From NCBI GenBank assembly GCA_964450495.1, contig CAYVFU010000008.1:14650-78649 (forward strand): a stretch of DNA of 64,000 nt, in the 5' to 3' direction. The notes under the pieces are model-generated. The model had not been told where the DNA came from. It made no database searches and was given only the letters and a program-made list of their open reading frames with translations. A program made the position numbers and the translations under genes. Numbering within the stretch: the stretch's first letter is position 1; each line of letters starts with the position of its first letter. Positions 1 through 7,804 of this stretch are shown in pieces. The stretch is from CALFUK01 sp964450495 (lineage in GTDB: Bacteria > Bacteroidota > Bacteroidia > Chitinophagales > Saprospiraceae).

Positions 1-1138
1 ATGCATTGATCTCCGACTTGCTGGCTCGTTCACCTCTACCATTAGATGCTGTAGATCCAAAGTTTTGGTTTGTAGGAGAGCTCCCTTGAAACTTTTGATG
101 TGCCAAATTGTGATTTACATTATTGTCAAAATCCAGAACCGGTGTGATGCTGTATTTTCCCAAAGCATGTCTGACCGAGACTTTGATGTAATTGTAGATC
201 AACCGTTCATTTTCAAACTTAACTTCTTGCTTTGTAGGATGCACATTGATGTCGACATCTTCTGGTTTGATGTCAATAAAAAGAACGAAAAATGGGTAAG
301 CTTTCTCAGGTAGAAGTTGATCAAAAGCAAACCGGACCGCATGCGCTAAATAAGGGCTTTTAATGAATCTGTTATTGACAAAAAAGAACTGATTACCCTT
401 CGATTTTTTAGCATATTCTGGTTTGCCAATGAAGCCATGCACTTGTAAGATATCAGTTGTTTCTTCCACTGGTATCAATTTGTCATTAATGGATTTGTTA
501 AACAGACCGACAATACGTTGTCTAAGTGATGCAATCTCTAATTGATATAAATTATTGTCGTTGTGAAAGCACGAAAACCCGATTTCTGGATGAGCCAATG
601 ATACTTTTACAAATTCATCCAAAATATGTCTTAATTCTACTGGATCTGACTTTAAGAATTTTCGTCTAGCTGGGACATTGAAAAACAATTGTTTTACACT
701 GAAATTTGAACCAGCTGGTATGGAACATGGCTCTTGCTTAATGACCTCAGAGTTTTCTACTTTTAAGAGCACTCCTAGTTCAGAATTAGCATTTCGAGTT
801 TTTAGTTCTACTTTAGACACAGCGGCAATTGATGCAAGTGCTTCTCCTCGAAATCCTTTTGTGAGTATGTTGAATAAGTCTTCTGTCTTGCGAATTTTAC
901 TTGTGGCATGCCGTTCAAATGCCATTCTAGCATCTGTTTCTGTCATTCCAGAACCATTATCAATGACCTGAATCAAGGTTTTGCCTGAATCTTTAATGAT
1001 AAGTTTTATACTTGTAGCACCAGCATCTACAGCATTTTCTAGCAATTCTTTCACCACTGAAGATGGTCGCTGAATAACTTCTCCGGCTGCGATTTGATTC
1101 GCTAAAGCATCGGGTAATAATTGAATAATATCTGGCAT
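1..1138 (-). CDS. mutL: DNA mismatch repair protein MutL, N-terminal part (runs off window)
   Basis: The reading frame begins at an ATG whose complement ends at 1138 and stays open to the first base of the window, giving about 379 residues, so the C-terminal dimerisation/endonuclease domain lies outside. The N-terminus carries the GHKL ATPase motifs of MutL in order: ELLENAVDAGA (motif I, Mg-ATP), DNGSGM (motif II), HATSKI and GFRGEAL (ATP lid). MutL couples MutS mismatch recognition to downstream excision. The visible end (Ser/Gly/Asn-rich) is probably the start of the flexible linker after the transducer domain. A small membrane-protein gene lies 9 bp upstream on the same strand. Identification is firm; only the 3' end is missing. 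Confidence 0.96.
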   Translation of the reverse strand, partial: MPDIIQLLPDALANQIAAGEVIQRPSSVVKELLENAVDAGATSIKLIIKDSGKTLIQVIDNGSGMTETDARMAFERHATSKIRKTEDLFNILTKGFRGEALASIAAVSKVELKTRNANSELGVLLKVENSEVIKQEPCSIPAGSNFSVKQLFFNVPARRKFLKSDPVELRHILDEFVKVSLAHPEIGFSCFHNDNNLYQLEIASLRQRIVGLFNKSINDKLIPVEETTDILQVHGFIGKPEYAKKSKGNQFFFVNNRFIKSPYLAHAVRFAFDQLLPEKAYPFFVLFIDIKPEDVDINVHPTKQEVKFENERLIYNYIKVSVRHALGKYSITPVLDFDNNVNHNLAHQKFQGSSPTNQNFGSTASNGRGERASKSEINA

Positions 1139-1147
1139 TAAGGAGTT

Positions 1148-1480
1148 CTAATCAAATGATTCGAAAAACGAGGGCATATATTCTAATAGAAAGTAAAGAG
1201 TCAATAATACCAATATCATCATCACGATCATCACAACACGATTGGATTTTCTTAATGAACGTTTATACGCATCGCTATCGTAACTTTTGCCAATAGGTTT
1301 TTTAAAACTTCCTCTTATTCTTTGTTTGATGGCTTCTGCGTCTACTTCGTCTTTTTCACCTTCTTTCTTGCGATACGGAGCCATTCGACGATCAAGATCA
1401 TCCTTTTCAGGATCGTAATATCTTGGAGTATACTCAAAACTCCTATGTTTCGTTCGTTTTCCAAATCCGAATAAAGCCAT
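1148..1480 (-). CDS. Small conserved single-pass membrane protein upstream of mutL
   Basis: The 110-residue protein starts MALFGFGKRTKHRSF. A longer frame back to 1558 exists, but its extra 26 residues look untranslated, so the internal ATG at 1480 was chosen. It has a basic/acidic hydrophilic first 80 residues (many Arg, Lys, Asp, Tyr) and one C-terminal membrane helix (about residues 85-103, VVMIVMMILVLLTLYFLL). The stop codon lies 9 bp before the mutL start, so the two are likely co-transcribed. I do not recognise a named domain. In Bacteroidota, short proteins of this kind next to mutL are usually left hypothetical. Topology (N-in, C-terminal anchor) is inferred from the basic stretch before the helix. 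Confidence 0.75.
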   Translation of the reverse strand: MALFGFGKRTKHRSFEYTPRYYDPEKDDLDRRMAPYRKKEGEKDEVDAEAIKQRIRGSFKKPIGKSYDSDAYKRSLRKSNRVVMIVMMILVLLTLYFLLEYMPSFFESFD

Positions 1481-1674
1481 ACTCAAATGTAAAACATAGT
1501 TATTTAGAATGGCAATCCTTTTTAGAATAGAAATCCACCAGTTTTCAACAAAAGTCACATCGGATCAACTTTTTCAGCTGTATTGCTTTTTTGATGAAAT
1601 GGGTTTCTTCGTTAATGATTGCTTAAATCCTAGTTTTTCTAGCGTGATTTGTTAGAATTGGAGTTATTTGTAGT

Positions 1675-2934
1675 ATGAGAATCTTGATTGTTTTCCTCTT
1701 TTTTAACCTTTGGTTGAATCCGTTAGTTAGCCAAGAGGATTTTCGTTTCGAGGATGATGTGTATTTGGACTACATCAAAAGTGTTAAGCTACACCATGCT
1801 GGATTACCTACTTCATTGCCAATGATTGACCTAGGGTCTTCTGGTAGATTGGTATTAACTTTTGATGATTTAGAAGGAGGGGATAAAGATTATACTTATG
1901 AGATTATTCATTGTGACCGAAATTGGAATCGCAGCGATTTAGACGAATATGATTTCATTAATGGCTTTAACAATGAAGAAATAGACAATGTCTCTTATTC
2001 TAGAGGAACAGACATCAACTATACAAATTACTCTCTTACCTTACCAAATGATGATATCGAATGGATTGTTTCTGGTAATTACTTACTAGTCGTCTACGAA
2101 GATGAATACGATAAAGTACCTGCATTGACTAGACGTTTTATGGTAGTAGAACCACTCGTCAAAGTGTTAGGTCAAGTGATAGATTCTAGAAATGTTGGTG
2201 CGGCCAAAACGCATCATGCACTGGATATATCCATCAACAATAAAGACTTTAGAATATCAAATGCAATGAGTGAAATCGAAGTCTTTATGTTGCAAAACCA
2301 CCGATGGGATACTGCACTTAAAGGCATTAAGCCTGGGTTTGTACGAGGCGATAATATTGAATTAGGAATAGCGAGTAGAAACGAATTTCCAGCTGGTAAA
2401 GAATTTAGAATTGTTGATTTAAGAAGTGCTGAGTACAGAGGCGAAGGCGTCCATAGTCTGGAAACCAGAAACGGGATCAAACATGCTTTAGTACATCTTG
2501 ATCAAAATCGATATTGGAAAAATTATCATACCTATGATGACATTAATGGTCAATATGTATTAGATAATGCGGACAGGGGAGGAGCTATGCATTCAGAATA
2601 TATGAATGTCTATTTCAATATTGAGCTTGAAAGGCCATTACTAGATGGTGACATATACATTGTCGGCGCATTTAACGACTGGCAATTAAAAGAAGAGAAT
2701 AGATTAGTATACGATTCTTTTCGAAATTTATATTCCACAGATTTTTTACTTCGCCAAGGCTTTTATGATTATATCTATGCTGTGAAAACAGATGATGGAG
2801 TTGATTACTCAGTTCTAGAAGGTGATTGGTTTGAAACAAGAAATGAATACACAATCTTAGTCTATTATTCAGAGTTTGGTTCGCGATTTGATCGACTAAT
2901 CGGAGTTGGAAATTTAGCTTCCAATCGATATTAA
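1675..2934 (+). CDS. DUF5103 protein, type IX secretion system plug protein
   Basis: The 419-residue exported protein has a cleavable signal peptide (MRILIVFLFFNLWLNPLVSQ). It then has the typical DUF5103 sequence with TYEIIHCDRNWN and the 'DLDEYDFINGFN' type motif near residues 75-105, followed by beta-rich domains. In the T9SS of Bacteroidota, the family member called Plug closes the periplasmic side of the SprA translocon pore (established for Flavobacterium johnsoniae). The gene stands alone, divergent from the mutL pair, with about 115 bp of shared upstream DNA. Its presence fits the T9SS sorting domain on the protein at 38446-39291. Family assignment is strong; the plug role is by homology. 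Confidence 0.88.
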   Translation: MRILIVFLFFNLWLNPLVSQEDFRFEDDVYLDYIKSVKLHHAGLPTSLPMIDLGSSGRLVLTFDDLEGGDKDYTYEIIHCDRNWNRSDLDEYDFINGFNNEEIDNVSYSRGTDINYTNYSLTLPNDDIEWIVSGNYLLVVYEDEYDKVPALTRRFMVVEPLVKVLGQVIDSRNVGAAKTHHALDISINNKDFRISNAMSEIEVFMLQNHRWDTALKGIKPGFVRGDNIELGIASRNEFPAGKEFRIVDLRSAEYRGEGVHSLETRNGIKHALVHLDQNRYWKNYHTYDDINGQYVLDNADRGGAMHSEYMNVYFNIELERPLLDGDIYIVGAFNDWQLKEENRLVYDSFRNLYSTDFLLRQGFYDYIYAVKTDDGVDYSVLEGDWFETRNEYTILVYYSEFGSRFDRLIGVGNLASNRY

Positions 2935-3127
2935 TCTGAAAGTAATTACAAAAAACGCGATTCTTAAACATCATCAGTGCTAGTTCATCATTTAAAATCT
3001 CACCTGTCTTGCAACTAAATTTAGATTTTCGTCGTCTATTACAATGAAAGTCGGCATCTTTTATCGAATTCTTCGCTCTATTCATAGATAAAAGTCTAAA
3101 GCTTACTTGACTTTATTTAACATTGCA

Positions 3128-4564
3128 ATGGAAAAACACAAACGAATGCGAAAAATTGTCACCGCTTTATTAGTTATTGTCTCTTTAGCTACAAATGCAC
3201 AAGAACTTTGGGATCTGGAAAAATGCATCAATTACGCTTGGACAAATTCATTAAGTTTAATCCAGTCGCAGCAGTCAGAGCAGCTTGAAGCCATCAATCA
3301 AAAGCAAGCACAACACACCAGATACCCAAGCCTGTCAGGATCAGCTGGGCTGGGATTGAATTTTGGTCGTTCTCTAGATCCTACCACAGATGCTTTTACG
3401 ACCAGTACATTCTTTTCAAATACTTTTGGAGTAAATGCTGGTGTACCAATTTTTAATGGTTTCCAAATAAAAAATAGTTTAAAGCAGGCTGGTTTTAATC
3501 TCGATGCAGCTCAAAAGGATACAGAACAATTAAAAAGAGACATCGCTTTAAACGTAGCTAGTGCTTACCTGACTGCGTTGTTTGCAAATGAAAGACAAAA
3601 TACAGCACAATTTGCACTAGATTTAAGTAAGGAGCAATTATCCCAAATTGATAAATTGATTGCCGCAGGATCTAGGCCACGTAACGAACGACTCGATCTT
3701 TTAGCTCAAATTGCTACAAATGAACAATCATTGATCAACGGTGCTAACGATTATACAATTGCTATGTTAAATCTGAAGCAGTTGATGAATTATAATGTGG
3801 AGTCAGAAATAGAATTGGTCGTTCCAGACGAAAATGCAGTTACCTTATTTAGTGATCCTGATTTATTGACATTCGATGAAGTATATAGGCAAGCAGTCCT
3901 AAATCAACCAAATATTGAAGCTGGAAAAATTCGTTTGTTAAGCGCAGAAACAGGAATCGATATAGCTAAAGGTGGGTTTTATCCTTCGCTTAATGCATTT
4001 GGTGGCTTGCAATCCAATTTTTCTAATCAAGGAAAGCGTATAGATGGATTTGAAGAAGTAATCAATGAAACTCCAGTAGTTTTTAATGGAATGAATGCTG
4101 TAATCGGCCTTCCTGGAGTCAATCCCGTTCTTTCGGATAATCCTTACTTCAACCAGTTGAGTGAAAATTTAGCCTATGGATTTGGATTGAATATGAATAT
4201 ACCCATTTACAATAATTACCAAACTAAAGCTGCCGTTCAGCGTGCAGAATTGAATCTTCATGCGACCAAAACTCAAAACGAGTTATTGACCCAACAATTA
4301 AAAATATCAGTACAACAAGCGCTTGCAGATGCACAAACAGCCAAGAAAGCGTTCGAAGCATCTCAGCAAAGTGTGGACGCACAACAAGCTGCTTTTGAAA
4401 ATGCAGAAAAGCGATTTGAATTAGGTGCAATAAACACATATGACTACATTTTGGCTAAAAATCAGCTAGATAATGCCAGAGTTAATGCAATCATTGCGAA
4501 ATATGATTATATATTTAGAACTAAGATATTAGACTTCTATATTGGCAGACCATTAACTTTGTAG
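3128..4564 (+). CDS. TolC-family outer-membrane efflux channel
   Basis: About 478 residues, started at the first ATG (3128); an internal ATG at 3146 gives a cleaner signal peptide (MRKIVTALLVIVSLATNAQ) and is also possible. After the signal come two outer-membrane-efflux (OEP) repeats. Each has long amphipathic Ala/Gln/Asn-rich helices and a beta segment, and the tail is the family-typical 'ARVNAIIAKYDYIFRTKILD'. TolC trimers form the outer-membrane exit duct of tripartite pumps. The gene is the first of a five-gene + strand operon and is followed after 14 bp by its likely adaptor partner. No inner-membrane transporter gene is next to it, so the energising component must be elsewhere. Confidence 0.9.
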   Translation: MEKHKRMRKIVTALLVIVSLATNAQELWDLEKCINYAWTNSLSLIQSQQSEQLEAINQKQAQHTRYPSLSGSAGLGLNFGRSLDPTTDAFTTSTFFSNTFGVNAGVPIFNGFQIKNSLKQAGFNLDAAQKDTEQLKRDIALNVASAYLTALFANERQNTAQFALDLSKEQLSQIDKLIAAGSRPRNERLDLLAQIATNEQSLINGANDYTIAMLNLKQLMNYNVESEIELVVPDENAVTLFSDPDLLTFDEVYRQAVLNQPNIEAGKIRLLSAETGIDIAKGGFYPSLNAFGGLQSNFSNQGKRIDGFEEVINETPVVFNGMNAVIGLPGVNPVLSDNPYFNQLSENLAYGFGLNMNIPIYNNYQTKAAVQRAELNLHATKTQNELLTQQLKISVQQALADAQTAKKAFEASQQSVDAQQAAFENAEKRFELGAINTYDYILAKNQLDNARVNAIIAKYDYIFRTKILDFYIGRPLTL

Positions 4565-4578
4565 CACACAAAGAAAAC

Positions 4579-5913
4579 ATGACAAAACGTAAAAAGAAGT
4601 CAAGAAAGTGGTTGTTACTACTCTTGGCGCTGTTTTTTCTAGCACTCATTGCTTTTGCAGTGTATAAAAACAATTCTAAGCCTAAAGGCGAAGAAGTGAC
4701 CACCGAAAATGTTTCTAAGCGAACAATCTACGAAACAGTCTCGGCAAGTGGTCGAATATTTCCAGAAGTCGAAGTGAAAATCAGTTCTGATGTTTCTGGC
4801 GAAATCGTGGAATTGAGAGTAGAAGAAGGAGATTCTGTAGTCACTGGTCAAATCTTAGCCAAAATTGATCCTGAAGCTTATGTGTCTTCAGTAGAGCGAG
4901 GTAGAGCCTCTTTGGACAACATGAAGGCCCAAGTCGCGATATCAAATTCACAAATGCAAAATAACATTGCGCAAAAAGAACAGATTTTAGCAAACTTAGA
5001 AAATGCCAAGCAAATTCATTCTCGAAATGAAAAGTTGAAAAATGATGGTGTGATCTCTGCTGTTGAATATGAACAATCATTGTCCAATTTGCGCGCACTA
5101 GAAGCAAACCTCAAAGCAGCAGAAGCAGGAATCAATGCGTCCAAAGAAAGTATAAAAGCAGCAGAATTTCAGGTTAAAAGCTCTGAAGCTTCCTTAAAGG
5201 AGTTAACAACAAATTTAAACCGTACCACCATCAAAGCTCCTCAAAGTGGCATCATCAGCAGTTTGTCTGTCGAACAAGGAGAACGTGTCGTTGGTACCAT
5301 TCAAATGACAGGAACAGAAATGATGAGAATTGCGAATCTCAATGCAATGGAAGTACAAGTGGAAGTAAGTGAAAACGACATTTTAAAAGTATCTCCACGT
5401 GACAGTGTAGAGATAGAAGTGGATGCCTATGTCGACAAAGTATTTAGTGGAATTGTTACAGAGATAGCTAACAGTGCAGCAAACACAGGGCTTGCAAATA
5501 CAACATCACTAAATACAGATCAGGTAACTAACTTCATCGTCAAAGCAAGAATTGATCCCAATTCTTATAGTACAATGTCTCGTTATCCTTTCAGACCTGG
5601 TATGTCAGCTTCTGTAGATATTTTCACAAATAAAGCGGAAGATGTGCTTTGTGTGCCCATTCAATCGGTAACGGTAAGAGAGAATGACGATAAAGAGATT
5701 GAAGAAGTGGTTTTCTTATACGAAGCAGATACAGCAAGAATGGTAAAAGTAAAAACAGGTATCCAAGATGACGACTACATAGAAGTACTGGAGGGTTTAG
5801 ATGATGGTATAGAGGTTGTCTCTGGTCCTTACACTGCGATTTCTAAAACCATTGAAGAAGGATCAGAGTTGAGAATTAAAGAAGAGGAAGACGGAAAAAA
5901 AGATAAGTCCTAG
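4579..5913 (+). CDS. Periplasmic adaptor (HlyD/MacA-type membrane fusion protein)
   Basis: The 444-residue protein starts with a Lys-rich cytoplasmic tip and a membrane anchor at residues 11-30. It then has the two halves of the lipoyl/barrel-sandwich domain (SSDVSGEIVELRVEEGDSV, then APQSGIISSLSVEQGERVVG). These flank a long Ala/Lys/Glu coiled-coil hairpin (about 95-215). A beta-barrel and a membrane-proximal domain follow, and the C-terminus is highly charged (EEEDGKKDKS). Such proteins link an inner-membrane ABC or RND pump to TolC. It starts 14 bp after the TolC-like gene and is followed 3 bp later by the next gene, indicating one transcript. The MacA-like layout would predict a MacB-type ABC partner, which is not in the neighbourhood. 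Confidence 0.9.
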   Translation: MTKRKKKSRKWLLLLLALFFLALIAFAVYKNNSKPKGEEVTTENVSKRTIYETVSASGRIFPEVEVKISSDVSGEIVELRVEEGDSVVTGQILAKIDPEAYVSSVERGRASLDNMKAQVAISNSQMQNNIAQKEQILANLENAKQIHSRNEKLKNDGVISAVEYEQSLSNLRALEANLKAAEAGINASKESIKAAEFQVKSSEASLKELTTNLNRTTIKAPQSGIISSLSVEQGERVVGTIQMTGTEMMRIANLNAMEVQVEVSENDILKVSPRDSVEIEVDAYVDKVFSGIVTEIANSAANTGLANTTSLNTDQVTNFIVKARIDPNSYSTMSRYPFRPGMSASVDIFTNKAEDVLCVPIQSVTVRENDDKEIEEVVFLYEADTARMVKVKTGIQDDDYIEVLEGLDDGIEVVSGPYTAISKTIEEGSELRIKEEEDGKKDKS

Positions 5914-5916
5914 CCT

Positions 5917-6504
5917 TTGTCAAAAGCAATAATCACCTTCGTTAAAAACCCTGTTCCGGGAACAGTTAAGACCCGTTTAGCTAAGACAATTGGTAATGAT
6001 CGTGCGCTTGATATTTATTTACAACTCAGTGCATACACCAAACGAACAATTAAAGCAATCGACGCAGATGTAGTTATTTTTTATGCCGCAGATATTCAAG
6101 TTAATGACCTGTGGACTGATGATGACTTTCAGAAAAAGTTGCAGCATGGTGAGGATTTGGGCGCCCGTATGCAACATGCTTTTAAAACTTTGCTTACGGA
6201 CTATGATAAGGTATTAATCGTAGGTAGCGACTGCCCGCAATTGAAAGAGCATCATTTAAACACGGCATTCAATTCTCTAGATGAGACCGATATCGTGGTT
6301 GGTCCAACCTTTGATGGTGGCTATTATATGATCGGCATGAAAGAACTACACAGGTTCTTGTTCGAAGATATTGCTTGGAGTACAGATGCTGTATTTCCAA
6401 CTACCCTACAAAGAATCTTTGCCAACTATAAGACAGTGACTCAACTAGAGAAATTATCAGATGTTGATGTGGAAGATGATTTGAAGTATATTGATTGGTT
6501 ATAG
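5917..6504 (+). CDS. TIGR04282/DUF2064 glycosyltransferase-like protein
   Basis: The 195-residue protein uses a TTG start at 5917, 3 bp after the preceding stop; no upstream ATG fits. It has the family signatures KNPVPGTVKTRLAKTIG (residues 10-26, nucleotide-sugar binding), VGSDCPQL (102-109, metal-binding Asp) and GPTFDGGYYMIGM (129-141). Members are annotated as TIGR04282 'arsenosugar biosynthesis glycosyltransferases', a label taken from genomes where they sit beside the radical-SAM protein ArsS. No arsenic gene is present here, so the substrate is unknown. Its place inside an efflux/phospholipase operon suggests an envelope-related sugar transfer, but this is only contextual. Length is normal for the family. 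Confidence 0.85.
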   Translation: MSKAIITFVKNPVPGTVKTRLAKTIGNDRALDIYLQLSAYTKRTIKAIDADVVIFYAADIQVNDLWTDDDFQKKLQHGEDLGARMQHAFKTLLTDYDKVLIVGSDCPQLKEHHLNTAFNSLDETDIVVGPTFDGGYYMIGMKELHRFLFEDIAWSTDAVFPTTLQRIFANYKTVTQLEKLSDVDVEDDLKYIDWL

Positions 6505-6506
6505 TC

Positions 6507-6917
6507 ATGGAATTGCAGATACTATTTCTTATCAATTTATCGCTAAGCGCATTTATGTGTGGTGTTATCTGGCTGGTCCAGGTTCTCATTTATCCATCTT
6601 TCAGATTAGTTAGGGATATCAAACACCATCAATTCCATATGAAGGCAATTAGCTATGTCGTTGTACCAGTAATGTTGCTCGAATTAGTGTCTACTGTCTT
6701 TTATTATTTTCAAGTAAGAGATCAGCTGCTTTTGCTTGTTTTGGTATTGCTCATTCTAATATGGTTGTCCACATTTTTATTGCAAGTCCCACAGCATCAA
6801 AAAATTCAATTGGAGAATTCTGATGAAGCGATAAATCGACTAATATCATCTAATTGGATACGAACAATTTTATGGTCCGCGAAAACTCTGTTACTTTTAT
6901 GGTATGGCATTGCCTAA
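6507..6917 (+). CDS. Four-helix integral membrane protein of unknown function
   Basis: The 136-residue protein is started at the ATG at 6507, 2 bp after the previous stop. A TTG at 6495 would overlap the upstream gene and adds nothing recognisable. It has four hydrophobic helices, at about 5-27, 47-69, 74-92 and 118-135. Between helices 1 and 2 there is a conserved-looking loop (YPSFRLVRDIKHHQFH), and between 3 and 4 there is an amphipathic segment (QVPQHQKIQ). The pattern is that of small Bacteroidota membrane proteins usually left hypothetical. The last 14 bp overlap the start of the patatin gene, indicating translational coupling. No catalytic motif can be named. Confidence 0.75.
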   Translation: MELQILFLINLSLSAFMCGVIWLVQVLIYPSFRLVRDIKHHQFHMKAISYVVVPVMLLELVSTVFYYFQVRDQLLLLVLVLLILIWLSTFLLQVPQHQKIQLENSDEAINRLISSNWIRTILWSAKTLLLLWYGIA

Positions 6918-7761
6918 GAGAACGTATATAACTCCGATAAAACAACTTCTTCGAAACCCAATAGCGAAGAAAAAATTTTCTATTTCCAGCGATAATATTG
7001 CATTGATTCTTTCCGGTGGGGGTTCTAGAGGAGCTTATCAGATTGGGGTATGGAAAGCAATGGAAGAAAAGTCTCTTATGTCGAGGGTCAAACAAATCTA
7101 CGGGACATCTGTAGGCGCTATAAATGGTGCTGCTATTGTGCAAGGAGATTTGGATCTGGCAGAAAGGCTTTGGAAACAATTGGATTACAGCAAAGTGTTC
7201 AGTGATTTTGATTCTATTGTGTCTTCAGCAGAATATAAACCGCGAGCTATATATCAAACCATTGTTAAATTATTTAGAGAAAGAGGACTAAATGTCGAAC
7301 CTTTAAAGGAATTGTTGCACGAGTTTCTTGATGAAGACAAGATCAGAGCATCACCTATAGATTTTGGATTGGTCGTCGTGGAACTCAATTCATTCAAACG
7401 ACGATATCTGCGTAAAGAAGACATACCACATGGTGAGTTGATTGATTACATTATAGGGAGTGCTACTTTCCCAGTTTTCAAACCGCATTATGTCGATGGC
7501 AAACGCTTTATTGATGGCGGACTTGTAGACAACAGACCATTTTCATTTTTAAAGAATCAAGACACTATAGGTCAAGCGATCTGCATAGACTTAACGACAG
7601 CTAGACATTTTTACATCAAAGATGCTGACCAAAAAGATATGGAGGTTAATTACATCAAAGCATCTAAATTACTTGGTTCTCCTTTGGCTTTTGATCTGGG
7701 GCGCATTAATAAGAATATGGCACTTGGCTACAACGACTTTCAATTGTATTGTGAAGAATAA
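6904..7761 (+). CDS. Patatin-like phospholipase
   Basis: The 285-residue protein has all patatin hallmarks. These are the glycine-rich oxyanion loop SGGGSRGAY (37-45), the nucleophile elbow GTSVG with Ser69 (67-71), and the catalytic Asp204 in FIDGGLVDN. These Ser-Asp dyad enzymes hydrolyse acyl chains of phospholipids or other lipids. There is no signal peptide (the N-terminus is basic and hydrophilic), so it probably acts in the cytoplasm or at the inner leaflet of the inner membrane. It overlaps the upstream membrane-protein gene by 14 bp and ends the operon. Convergent with the large Asp-box gene, 43 bp away. Substrate unknown. Confidence 0.9.
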   Translation: MALPKRTYITPIKQLLRNPIAKKKFSISSDNIALILSGGGSRGAYQIGVWKAMEEKSLMSRVKQIYGTSVGAINGAAIVQGDLDLAERLWKQLDYSKVFSDFDSIVSSAEYKPRAIYQTIVKLFRERGLNVEPLKELLHEFLDEDKIRASPIDFGLVVVELNSFKRRYLRKEDIPHGELIDYIIGSATFPVFKPHYVDGKRFIDGGLVDNRPFSFLKNQDTIGQAICIDLTTARHFYIKDADQKDMEVNYIKASKLLGSPLAFDLGRINKNMALGYNDFQLYCEE

Positions 7762-7804
7762 TGATCCACACAGACTTTGTTTTTATCCATCATGAAAAGA
7801 TATT

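Noticed and set aside
2672..3085. 137-codon minus-strand frame over the end of the T9SS plug gene
   Set aside because: Mostly antisense to the plug gene, no domain, composition of a shadow frame; the part beyond the gene has no coding character.
3107..3127. TTG start giving a longer TolC protein
   Set aside because: It adds seven residues before an ATG and pushes the signal peptide inward; ATG at 3128 or 3146 is more plausible.
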